A stretch of DNA of 64,000 bases from Argentina anserina (Eukaryota > Streptophyta > Magnoliopsida > Rosales > Rosaceae). The stretch is taken from NCBI RefSeq assembly GCF_933775445.1, contig NW_026089400.1, positions 248,001 through 312,000 on the forward strand. The letters run 5' to 3'. Position numbers and translations under genes: made by a program. The notes under the pieces are model-generated. The model did not search any database and was not told where the DNA came from. It worked only from the letters and a program-made list of their open reading frames with translations. Shown here piece by piece: positions 40,601 to 53,600 of the stretch (position 1 is the stretch's first letter; the number at the start of each line of letters is the position of its first letter).

Positions 40601-43274
40601 GTTACAGAAAGATACTCAAACGAGAAATGAAAAGATACACAATTGGAATAGTAAAGATACGCAAACGATGTAAAGATACACAATTGGAATTGTAAAGATA
40701 CGCAAACGATGTAAAGATACACAATTGGAATAGTAAAGATATGCAAACGATGTAAAGATACTCAGTTTGAAAGAAACACACTCCCACACTTGCAAAACTC
40801 TCAAATACAATAGAAACTCGCATCAGAAGCCTTATAGAAAGATACTCAAACGAGAAATGAAAAGATACACAATTGGAATAGTAAAGATACGCAAACGATG
40901 TAAAGATAAACAATTGCAATAGTAATGATACGGAAACGATGTAAATATACACAATTGGAATAGTAAAGATTCGCAAACGATGTAAAGGTAGTCAGTTTGA
41001 AAGAAACACACTCCCACACTTGCAAGACTCTCAAATACAATAGAAACTCGCATCAGAAGCCTTACAGAAAGATACTCAAACGAGAAAAGAAAAGATACAC
41101 AATTGGAATAGTAAAGATACGCAAACGATGTAAAGATACACAATTGGAATAGTAAAGATACGCAAACGATGTAAAGAAACTCAGTTTGAAAGAAACACAC
41201 TCCCACACTTGCAAAACTCTCAAATACAATAGAAACTCGCATCAGAAGCCTTACAGAAAGATACTCAAACGAGAAATGAAAAGATACACAATTGGAATAG
41301 TAAAGATACGCAAACGATGTAAAGATAGTCAGTTTGAAAGAAACACACACCCACACTTGCAAAACTCTCAAATTCAATAGAAACTCGCATCAGAAAGCGT
41401 TACAGAAAGATACTCAAACGAGAAATGAAAAGATACACAATTGGAATAGTAAAGATACGCAAACGATGTAAAGATACACAATTAGAATAGTAAAGATACG
41501 CAAACGAGGTAAAGATACTCAGTTTGAAAGAAACACACTCCCACACTTGCAAAACTCTCAAATTCAATAGAAACTCGCATCAGAAAGCCTTACAGAAAGA
41601 TTCTCAAACGAGAAATGAAACGATACACAATTGGAATAGTAAAGATACGCAAACGATGTAAAGATACACAATTGGAATAGTAAAGAAACGCAAACTATGT
41701 AAAGATACTCAGTTTGAAAGAAACACACTCCCACACTTGCAAGACTCTCAAATACAATAGAAACTAGCATCAGAAGCCTTACAGAAAGATACTCAAACGA
41801 GAAAGGAAAAGATACACAATTGGAATAGTAAAGATACGCAAACGATGTAAAGATACACAATTGGAATAGTAAAGATACGCAAACGATGTAAAGATACTCA
41901 GTTTGAAAGAAACACACTCCCACACTTGCAAAACTCTCAAATACAATAGAAACTCGCATCAGAAGCCTTACAGAAAGATACTCAAAGGAGAAATGAAAAG
42001 ATACACAATTGGAATAGTAAAGATACGCAAACGATGTAAAGATACACAATTGGAATAGTAAAGATACGCAAACGATGTAAAGATACTCAGTTGGAAAGAA
42101 ACACACTCGCACACTTACAAAACTCTCAAATACAATAGAAACTCGCATCAGAAGCCTTACAGAAAGATACTCAAAGGAGAAATGAAAAGATACACAATTG
42201 GAATAGTAAAGATACGCAAACGATGTAAAGATACAGAATTGGAATAGTAAAGATACGCAAACGATGTAAAGATACAGAATTGGAATAGTAAAGATACGCA
42301 AACGATGTAAAGATACTCAGTTTGAAAGAAACACACTCCCACACTTGCAAGACTCTCAAATACAATAGAAACTCGCATCAGAAGCCTTACAGAAAGATAC
42401 TCAAACGAGAAATGAAAAGATACACAATTGGAATAGTAAAGATACGCAAACGATGTAAAGATACTCAGTTTGAAAGAAACACACTCCCACACTTGCAAAA
42501 CTCTCAAATTCAATAGAAACTCGCATCAGAAAGCCTTACAGAAAGATACTCAAACGAGAAATGAAAAGATACACAATTGGAATAGTAAAGATACGCAAAC
42601 GATGTAAAGATAGTCAGTTTGAAAGAAACACACTCCCACACTTGCAAAACTCTCAAATTCAATAGAAACTCGCATCAGAAAGCCTTACAGAAAGATACTT
42701 AAACGAGAAAAGAAAAGATACACAATTGGAATAGTAAAGATACGCAAACGATGTAAAGATACACAATTGGAATAGTAAAGATACGCAAACGATATAAAGA
42801 TAGTCAGTTTGAAAGAAACACACTCCCACACTTGCAAGACTCTCAAATACAATAAAAACTAGCATCAGAAGCCTTACAGAAAGATACTTAAACGAGAAAA
42901 GAAAAGATACACAATTGGAATAGTAAAGATACGCAAACGATGTAAAGATACACAATTGGAATAGTAAAGATACGCAAACGATGTAAAGATAGTCAGTTTG
43001 AAAGAAACACACTCCCACACTTGCAAAACTCTCAAATACAATAGAAACTCGCATCAGAAGCCTTACAGAAAGATACTCAAACGAGAAATGAAAAGATAAA
43101 CAATTGGAATAGTAAATATACGCAAACGATGTAAAGATAAACAATTGCAATAGTAATGATACGGAAACGATGTAAATATACACAATTAGAATAGTAAAGA
43201 TTCGCAAACGATGTAAAGATAGTCAGTTTGAAAGAAACACACTCCCACACTTGCAAGACTCTCAAATACAATAG
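37625..43274. repeat. zone C 5650-bp higher-order repeat, copy 2
   Basis: Same landmarks as copy 1 at a constant +5650 bp, so no net indel over the unit. The few differences I saw include gatatgcaaac near 37969 (gatacgcaaac in copy 1) and gatcctcaaacgagaaaag near 39814 (gatactcaaacgagaaagg in copy 1). Confidence 0.85.
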
Positions 43275-43750
43275 AAACTCGCATCAGAAGCCTTACAGAA
43301 AGATACTCAAACGAGAAATGAAAAGATACACAATTGGAATAGTAAAGATACGCAAACGATGTAAAGATACACAATTGGAATAGTAAAGATACGCAAACGA
43401 TGTAAAGATACTCAGTTTGAAAGAAACACACTCCCACACTTGCAAAACTCTCAAATTCAATAGAAACTCGCATCAGAAGCGTTACAGAAAGATACTCAAA
43501 CGAGAAATGAAAAGATACACAATTGGAATAGTAAAGATACGCAAACGATGTAAAGATACACAATTGGAATTGTAAAGATACGCAAACGATGTAAAGATAC
43601 ACAATTGGAATAGTAAAGATATGCAAACGATGTAAAGATACTCAGTTTGAAAGAAACACACTCCCACACTTGCAAAACTCTCAAATACAATAGAAACTCG
43701 CATCAGAAGCCTTATAGAAAGATAGTCAAACGAGAAATGAAAAGATACAC
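43275..43750. repeat. zone C 5650-bp higher-order repeat, partial copy 3
   Basis: The sequence continues to match at +5650 from copy 2, including the private gatatgcaaac variant (near 43619), for about 475 bp. After about 43750 it instead matches the block 2880 bp upstream (43726 against 40846), so a recombination joint lies close to 43750. Confidence 0.75.
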
Positions 43751-46660
43751 AATTGGAATAGTAAAGATACGCAAACGATGTAAAGATAAACAATTGCAAT
43801 AGTAATGATACGGAAACGATGTAAATATACACAATTGGAATAGTAAAGATTCGCAAACGATGTAAAGGTAGTCAGTTTGAAAGAAACACACTCCCACACT
43901 TGCAAGACTCTCAAATACAATAGAAACTCGCATCAGAAGCCTTACAGAAAGATACTCAAACGAGAAAAGAAAAGATACACAATTGGAATAGTAAAGATAC
44001 GCAAACGATGTAAAGATACACAATTGGAATAGTAAAGATACGCAAACGATGTAAAGAAACTCAGTTTGAAAGAAACACACTCCCACACTTGCAAAACTCT
44101 CAAATACAATAGAAACTCGCATCAGAAGCCTTACAGAAAGATACTCAAACGAGAAATGAAAAGATACACAATTGGAATAGTAAAGATACGCAAACGATGT
44201 AAAGATAGTCAGTTTGAAAGAAACACACACCCACACTTGCAAAACTCTCAAATTCAATAGAAACTCGCATCAGAAAGCGTTACAGAAAGATACTCAAACG
44301 AGAAATGAAAAGATACACAATTGGAATAGTAAAGATACGCAAACGATGTAAAGATACACAATTGGAATAGTAAAGATACGCAAACGATGTAAAGATACTC
44401 AGTTTGAAAGAAACACATTCCCACACTTGCAAAACTCTCAAATACAATAGAAACTCGCATCAGAAAGCCTTACAGAAAGATACTCAAACGAGAAATGAAA
44501 AGATACACAATTGGAATAGTAAAGATACGCAAACGATGTAAAGATACACAATTGGAATAGTAAAGATACGCAAACGATGTAAATATACTCAGTTTGAAAG
44601 AAACACACTCCCACACTTCCAAAACTCTCAAATTCAAAAGAAACTCGCATCAGAAAGCCTTACAGAAAGATACTTAAACGAGAAAAGAAAAGATACACAA
44701 TTGGAATAGTAAAGATACGCAAACGATGTAAAGATACACAATTGGAATAGTAAAGATACGCAAACGATGTAAAGATACTCAGTTTGAAAGAAACACACTC
44801 CCACACTTGCAAAACTCTCAAATTCAATAGAAACTCGCATCAGAAAGCCTTACAGAAAGATTCTCAAACGAGAAATGAAACGATACACAATTGGAATAGT
44901 AAAGATACGCAAACGATGTAAAGATACACAATTGGAATAGTAAAGAAACGCAAACTATGTAAAGATACTCAGTTTGAAAGAAACACACTCCCACACTTGC
45001 AAGACTCTCAAATACAATAGAAACTAGCATCAGAAGCCTTACAGAAAGATACTCAAACGAGAAAGGAAAAGATACACAATTGGAATAGTAAAGATACGCA
45101 AACGATGTAAAGATACACAATTGGAATAGTAAAGATACGCAAACGATGTAATGATACTCAGTTTGAAAGAAACACACTCCCACACTTGCAAAACTCTCAA
45201 ATTCAATAGAAACTCACATCAGAAAGCTTTACAGAAAGATACTCAAACGAGAAATGAAAAGATACACAATTGGAATAGTAAAGATACGCAAACGATGTAA
45301 AGATACACAATTTGAATAGTAAAGATACGCAAACGATGTAAAGATAGTCAGTTTGAAAGAAACACACTCCCACACTTGCAAGACTCTCAAATACAATAGA
45401 AACTCGCATCAGAAGCCTTACAGAAAGATACTCAAACGAGAAAAGAAAAGATACACAATTGGAATAGTAATGATACGCAAACGATGTAAAGATACACAAT
45501 TGGAATAGAAAAGATACGCAAACGATGTAAAGATAGTCAGTTTGAAAGAAACACACTCCCACACTTGCAAGACTCTCAAATACAATAGAAACTCGCATCG
45601 GAAGCCTTACAGAAAGATACTCAAACGAGAAAAGAAAAGATACACAATTGGAATAGTAAAGATACGCAAACGATGTAAAGATACACAATTGGAATAGTAA
45701 AGATACGCAAACGATGTAAAGATACTCAGTTTGAAAGAAACACATTCCCACACTTGCAAAACTCTCAAATACAATAGAAACTCGCATCAGAAAGCCTTAC
45801 AGAAAGATACTCAAACGAGAAATGAAAAGATACACAATTGGAATAGTAAAGATACGCAAACGATGTAAAGATACACAATTGGAATAGTAAAGATACGCAA
45901 ACGATGTAAATATACTCAGTTTGAAAGAAACACACTCCCACACTTCCAAAACTCTCAAATTCAAAAGAAACTCGCATCAGAAAGCCTTACAGAAAGATAC
46001 TTAAACGAGAAAAGAAAAGATACACAATTGGAATAGTAAAGATACGCAAACGATGTAAAGATACACAATTGGAATAGTAAAGATACGCAAACGATGTAAA
46101 GATACTCAGTTTGAAAGAAACACACTCCCACACCTGCAAAACTCTCAAATTCAATAGAAACTCGCATCAGAAAGCCTTACAGAAAGATTCTCAAACGAGA
46201 AATGAAACGATACACAATTGGAATAGTAAAGATACGCAAACGATGTAAAGATACACAATTGGAATAGTAAAGAAACGCAAACTATGTAAAGATACTCAGT
46301 TTGAAAGAAACACACTCCCACACTTGCAAGACTCTCAAATACAATAGAAACTAGCATCAGAAGCCTTACAGAAAGATACTCAAACGAGAAAGGAAAAGAT
46401 ACACAATTGGAATAGTAAAGATACGCAAACGATGTAAAGATACACAATTGGAATAGTAAAGATACGCAAACGATGTAATGATACTCAGTTTGAAAGAAAC
46501 TCACTCCCACACTTGCAAAACTCTCAAATACAATAGAAACTCGCATCAGAAGCCTTACAGAAAGATACTCAAAGGAGAAATGAAAAGATACAGAATTGGA
46601 ATAGTAAAGATACGCAAACGATGTAAAGATACACAATTGGAATAGTAAAGATACGCAAAC

Positions 46661-46672
46661 GATGTAACTCAG
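46661..46672. repeat. monomer with a private 5-bp deletion at the subunit/tail junction
   Basis: The junction reads gatgtaactcag, where all other monomers I read have gatgtaaagatactcag (or the gatagtcag form): five bases (aagat) are missing. This removes one GATAC motif. Confidence 0.85.
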
Positions 46673-48189
46673 TTGGAAAGAAACACACTCGCACACTTAC
46701 AAAACTCTCAAATACAATAGAAACTCGCATCAGAAGCCTTACAGAAAGATACTCAAAGGAGAAATGAAAAGATACACAATTGGAATAGTAAAGATACGCA
46801 AACGATGTAAAGATACAGAATTGGAATAGTAAAGATACGCAAACGATGTAAAGATACTCAGTTGGAAAGAAACACACTCGCACACTTGCAAAACTCTCAA
46901 ATACAATAGAAACTCGCATCAGAAGCCTTACAGAAAGATACTCAAACGAGAAATGAAAAGATACACAATTGGAATAGTAAAGATACGCAAACGATGTAAA
47001 GATACTCAGTTTGAAAGAAACACACTCCCACACTTGCAAAACTCTCAAATTCAATAGAAACTCGCATCAGAAAGCTTTACAGAAAGATACTCAAACGAGA
47101 AATGAAAAGATACACAATTGGAATAGTAAAGATACGCAAACGATGTAAAGATACACAATTTGAATAGTAAAGATACGCAAACGATGTAAAGATAGTCAGT
47201 TTGAAAGAAACACACTCCCACACTTGCAAGACTCTCAAATACAATAGAAACTCGCATCAGAAGCCTTACAGAAAGATACTCAAACGAGAAAAGAAAAGAT
47301 ACACAATTGGAATAGTAAAGATACGCAAACGATGTAAAGATACACAATTGGAATAGAAAAGATACGCAAACGATGTAAAGATAGTCAGTTTGAAAGAAAC
47401 ACACTCCCACACTTGCAAGACTCTCAAATACAATAGAAACTCGCATCGGAAGCCTTACAGAAAGATACTCAAACGAGAAAAGAAAAGATACACAATTGGA
47501 ATAGTAAAGATACGCAAACGATGTAAAGATACACAATTGGAATAGTAAAGATACGCAAACGATGTAAAGATACACAATTGGAATAGTAAAGATACGCAAA
47601 CGATGTAAAGATACTCAGTTTGAAAGAAACACACTCCCACACTTGCAAAACTCTCAAATACAATAGAAACTCGCATCAGAAAGCCTTACAGAAAGATACT
47701 CAAACGAGAAATGAAAAGATACACAATTGGAATAGTAAAGATACGCAAACGATGTAAAGATACACAATTGGAATAGTAAAGATACGCAAACGATGTAAAT
47801 ATACTCAGTTTGAAAGAAACACACTCCCACACTTCCAAAACTCTCAAATTCAAAAGAAACTCGCATCAGAAAGCCTTACAGAAAGATACTCAAACGAGAA
47901 AAGAAAAGATACACAATTGGAATAGTAAAGATACGCAAACGATGTAAAGATACACAATTGGAATAGTAAAGATACGCAAACGATGTAAAGATACTCAGTT
48001 TGAAAGAAACACACTCCCACACTTGCAAAACTCTCAAATTCAATAGAAACTCACATCAGAAAGCTTTACAGAAAGATACTCAAACGAGAAATGAAAAGAT
48101 ACACAATTGGAATAGTAAAGATACGCAAACGATGTAAAGATACACAATTTGAATAGTAAAGATACGCAAACGATGTAAAGATACTCAGT

Positions 48190-49011
48190 TTGAAAGAAAC
48201 ACACTCCCACAGTTGCAAAACTCTCAAATACAATAGAAACTCGCATCAGAAGCCTTACAGAAGGATACTCAAACGAGAAATGAAAAGATACACAATTGGA
48301 ATAGTAAAGATACGCAAACGATGTAAAGATAGTCAGTTTGAAAAAACACACTCCCACACTTGCAAGACTCTCAAATACAATAGAAACTCGCATCAGAAGC
48401 CTTACAGAAAGATACTCAAACGAGAAAAGAAAAGATACACAATTGGAATAGTAAAGATACGCAAACGATGTAAAGATACACAATTGGAATAGTAAAGATA
48501 CGCAAACGATGTAAAGATAGTCAGTTTGAAAGAAACACACTCCCACACTTGCAAGACTCTCAAATACAATAGAAACTCGCATCGGAAGCCTTACAGAAAG
48601 ATACTCAAACGAGAAAAGAAAAGATACACAATTGGAATAGTAAAGATACGCAAACGATGTAAAGATACTCAGTTTGAAAGAAACACACTCCCACAGTTGC
48701 AAAACTCTCAAATACAATAGAAACTCGCATCAGAAGCCTTACAGAAGGATACTCAAACGAGAAATGAAAAGATACACAATTGGAATAGTAAAGATACGCA
48801 AACGATGTAAAGATACTCAGTTTTAAAGAAACACACTCCCACACTTGCAAAACTCTCAAATTCAATAGAAACTCGCATCAGAAAGCCTTACAGAAAGATA
48901 CTCAAACGAGAAATGAAAAGATACACAATTGGAATAGTAAAGATACGCAAACGATGTAAAGATACACAATTTGAATAGTAAAGATACGCAAACGATGTAA
49001 AGATACTCAGT
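48190..49011. repeat. 823-bp higher-order repeat, copy 1 (822 bp)
   Basis: Landmarks at 48190, 48526, 48605 and 48862 recur 822-823 bp later. This copy is one base shorter because of a single-base deletion near 48340 (gtttgaaaaaacac for gtttgaaagaaacac). Confidence 0.82.
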
Positions 49012-49834
49012 TTGAAAGAAACACACTCCCACAGTTGCAAAACTCTCAAATACAATAGAAACTCGCATCAGAAGCCTTACAGAAGGATACTCAAACGAGA
49101 AATGAAAAGATACACAATTGGAATAGTAAAGATACGCAAACGATGTAAAGATAGTCAGTTTGAAAGAAACACACTCCCACACTTGCAAGACTCTCAAATA
49201 CAATAGAAACTCGCATCAGAAGCCTTACAGAAAGATACTCAAACGAGAAAAGAAAAGATACACAATTGGAATAGTAAAGATACGCAAACGATGTAAAGAT
49301 ACACAATTGGAATAGTAAAGATACGCAAACGATGTAAAGATAGTCAGTTTGAAAGAAACACACTCCCACACTTGCAAGACTCTCAAATACAATAGAAACT
49401 CGCATCGGAAGCCTTACAGAAAGATACTCAAACGAGAAAAGAAAAGATACACAATTGGAATAGTAAAGATACGCAAGCGATGTAAAGATACTCAGTTTGA
49501 AAGAAACACACTCCCACAGTTGCAAAACTCTCAAATACAATAGAAACTCGCATCAGAAGCCTTACAGAAGGATACTCAAACGAGAAATGAAAAGATACAC
49601 AATTGGAATAGTAAAGATACGCAAACGATGTAAAGATACTCAGTTTTAAAGAAACACACTCCCACACTTGCAAAACTCTCAAATTCAATAGAAACTCGCA
49701 TCAGAAAGCCTTACAGAAAGATACTCAAACGAGAAATAAAAAGATACACAATTGGAATAGTAAAGATACGCAAACGATGTAAAGATACACAATTTGAATA
49801 GTAAAGATACGCAAACGATGTAAAGATACTCAGT
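49012..49834. repeat. 823-bp higher-order repeat, copy 2
   Basis: The same landmarks recur at +823 bp to 49835 and beyond, where a third partial copy begins before diverging near 50060. Differences are single bases, for example gcaagcgatg near 49475. Confidence 0.82.
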
Positions 49835-50171
49835 TTGAAAGAAACACACTCCCACAGTTGCAAAACTCTGAAATACAATAGAAACTCGCATCAGAAGCCT
49901 TACAGAAGGATACTCAAACGAGAAATGAAAAGATACACAATTGGAATAGTAAAGATACGCAAACGATGTAAAGATAGTCAGTTTGAAAGAAACACACTCC
50001 CACACTTGCAAGACTCTCAAATACAATAGAAACTCGCATCAGAAGCCTTACAGAAAGATACTCAAACGAGAAATGAAAAGATACAAAATTGGAATAGTAA
50101 AGAAACGCAAACGATGTAAAGATACACAATTGGAATAGTAAAGATACGCAAACGATGTAAAGATACTCAGT

Positions 50172-52105
50172 TTGAACGAAACACACTCCCACAGTTGCAA
50201 AACTCTCAAATACAATAGAAACTCGCATCAGAAGCCTTACAGAAGGATACTCAAACGAGAAATGAAAAGATACACAATTGGAATAGTAAAGATACGAAAA
50301 CGATGTAAAGATACTCAGTTTGAAAGAAACACACTCCCACACTTGCAAAACTCTCAAATTCAATAGAAACTCGCATCAGAAGCCTTACAGAAAGATTCTC
50401 AAACGAGAAATGAAACGATACACAATTGGAATAGTAAAGATACTCAAACGATGTAAAGATACACAATTGGAATAGTAAAGATAAGCAAACGATGTAAAGA
50501 TACACAATTGGAATAGTAAAGATATGCAAACTATGTAAAGATACTCAGTTTGAAAGAAACACACTCCCACACTTGCAAAACTCTCAAATTCAATAGAAAC
50601 TCGCATCAGAAAGCCTTACAGAAATATACTCAAACGAGAAATGAAAAGATACACAATTGGAATAGTAAAGATACGCAAACGATGTAAAGATACACAATTG
50701 GAATAGTAAAGATACGCAAACGATGTAAAGATACTCAGTTTGAAAGAAACACACTCCCACACTTGCAAAACTCTCAAATTCAATAGAAACTCGCATCAGA
50801 AGCCTTACAGAAAGATTCTCAAACGAGAAATGAAACGATACACAATTGGAATAGTAAAGATACGGAAATGATGTAAAGATACACAATTGGAATAGTAAAG
50901 ATACGCAAACGATGTAAAGATACTCAGTTTGAAAGAAACACACTCCCACACTTGCAAGACTCTCAAATACAATAGAAACTCGCATCGGAAGCCTTACAGA
51001 AAGATACTCAAACGAGAAAAGAAAAGATACACAATTGGAATAGTAAAGATACGCAAACGATGTAAAGATACACAATTGGAATAGTAAAGATACGCAAACG
51101 ATGTAAAGATACACAATTGGAATAGTAAAGATACGCAAACGATGTAAAGATACTCAGCTTGAAAGAAACACACTCCCACACTTGCAAGACTCTCAAATAC
51201 AATAGAAACTCGCATCGGAAGCCTTACAGAAAGATACTCAAACGAGAAAAGAAAAGATACACAATTGGAATAGTAAAGATACGCAAACGATGTAAAGATA
51301 CACAATTGGAATAGTAAAGATACGCAAACGATGTAAAGATACTCAGTTTGAAAGAAACACACTCCCACACTTGCAAAACTCTCAAATTCAATAGAAACTC
51401 GCATCAGAAAGCCTTACAGAAAGATACTCAAACGAGAAATGAAAAGATACACAATTGGAATAGTAAAGATACGCAAAAGATGTAAAGATACACAATTGGA
51501 ATAGTAAAGATACGCAAACGATGTAAAGATACTCAGTTTGAAAGAAACACACTCCCACAGTTGCAAAACTCTCAAATACAATAGAAACTCGCATCAGAAG
51601 CCTTACAGAAGGATACTCAAACGAGAAATGAAAAGATACACAATTGGAATAGTAAAGATACGCAAACGATGTAAAGATAGTCAGTTTGAAAGAAACACAC
51701 TTCCACACTTGCAAGACTCTCAAATACAATAGAAACTCGCATCAGAAGCCTTACAGAAAGATACTCAAACGAGAAAAGAAAAGATACACAATTGGAATAG
51801 TAAAGATACGCAAACGATGTAAAGATACACAATTGGAATAGTAAAGATACGGAAACGATGTAAAGATACACAATTGGAATAGTAAACATACGCAAACGAT
51901 GTAAATATACTCAGTTTGAAAGAAACACACTCCCACACTTGCAAAACTCTCAAATTCAATAGAAACTCGCATCAGAAAGCCTTACAGAAAGATACTCAAA
52001 CGAGAAATGAAAAGATACACAATTGGAATAGTAAAGATACGCAAACGATGTAAAGATACACAATTGGAATAGTAAAGATACGCAAACGATGTAAAGATAC
52101 TCAGT
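50172..52105. repeat. 1934-bp higher-order repeat, copy 1
   Basis: Landmarks at 50172, 50385, 50590, 50994, 51388 and 51538 recur at exactly +1934. Shared private variants include gtttgaacgaaac and the subunits gatactcaaacgatg and gataagcaaac. Confidence 0.82.
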
Positions 52106-53600
52106 TTGAACGAAACACACTCCCACAGTTGCAAAACTCTCAAATACAATAGAAACTCGCATCAGAAGCCTTACAGAAGGATACTCAAACGAGAAATGAA
52201 AAGATACACAATTGGAATAGTAAAGATACGAAAACGATGTAAAGATACTCAGTTTGAAAGAAACACACTCCCACACTTGCAAAACTCTCAAATTCAATAG
52301 AAACTCGCATCAGAAGCCTTACAGAAAGATTCTCAAACGAGAAATGAAACGATACACAATTGGAATAGTAAAGATACTCAAACGATGTAAAGATACACAA
52401 TTAGAATAGTAAAGATAAGCAAACGATGTAAAGATACACAATTGGAATAGTAAAGATATGCAAACTATGTAAAGATACTCAGTTTGAAAGAAACACACTC
52501 CCACACTTGCAAAACTCTCAAATTCAATAGAAACTCGCATCAGAAAGCCTTACAGAAATATACTCAAACGAGAAATGAAAAGATACACAATTGGAATAGT
52601 AAAGATACGCAAACGATGTAAAGATACACAATTGGAATAGTAAAGATACGCAAACGATGTAAAGATACTCAGTTTGAAAGAAACACACTCCCACACTTGC
52701 AAAACTCTCAAATTCAATAGAAACTCGCATCAGAAGCCTTACAGAAAGATTCTCAAACGAGAAATGAAACGATACACAATTGGAATAGTAAAGATACGGA
52801 AATGATGTAAAGATACACAATTGGAATAGTAAAGATACGCAAACGATGTAAAGATACTCAGTTTGAAAGAAACACACTCCCACACTTGCAAGACTCTCAA
52901 ATACAATAGAAACTCGCATCGGAAGCCTTACAGAAAGATACTCAAACGAGAAAAGAAAAGATACACAATTGGAATAGTAAAGATACGCAAACGATGTAAA
53001 GATACACAATTGGAATAGTAAAGATACGCAAACGATGTAAAGATACACAATTGGAATAGTAAAGATACGCAAACGATGTAAAGATACTCAGTTTGAAAGA
53101 AACACACTCCCACACTTGCAAGACTCTCAAATACAATAGAGACTCGCATCGGAAGCCTTACAGAAAGATACTCAAACGAGAAAAGAAAAGATACACAATT
53201 GGAATAGTAAAGATACGCAAACGATGTAAAGATACACAATTGGAATAGTAAAGATACGCAAACGATGTAAAGATACTCAGTTTGAAAGAAACACACTCCC
53301 ACACTTGCAAAACTCTCAAATTCAATAGAAACTCGCATCAGAAAGCCTTACAGAAAGATACTCAAACGAGAAATGAAAAGATACACAATTGGAATAGTAA
53401 AGATACGCAAAAGATGTAAAGATACACAATTGGAATAGTAAAGATACGCAAACGATGTAAAGATACTCAGTTTGAAAGAAACACACTCCCACAGTTGCAA
53501 AACTCTCAAATACAATAGAAACTCGCATCAGAAGCCTTACAGAAGGATACTCAAACGAGAAATGAAAAGATACACAATTGGAATAGTAAAGATACGCAAA
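52106..53600. repeat. 1934-bp higher-order repeat, copy 2 (right border approximate)
   Basis: Matches copy 1 at +1934 to about 53600. The order then restarts early: blocks at 53685 and 53890 match 52319 and 52524 at +1366 bp. Because 1934 - 1366 = 568, the next copy lacks exactly one three-monomer block. Confidence 0.78.
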
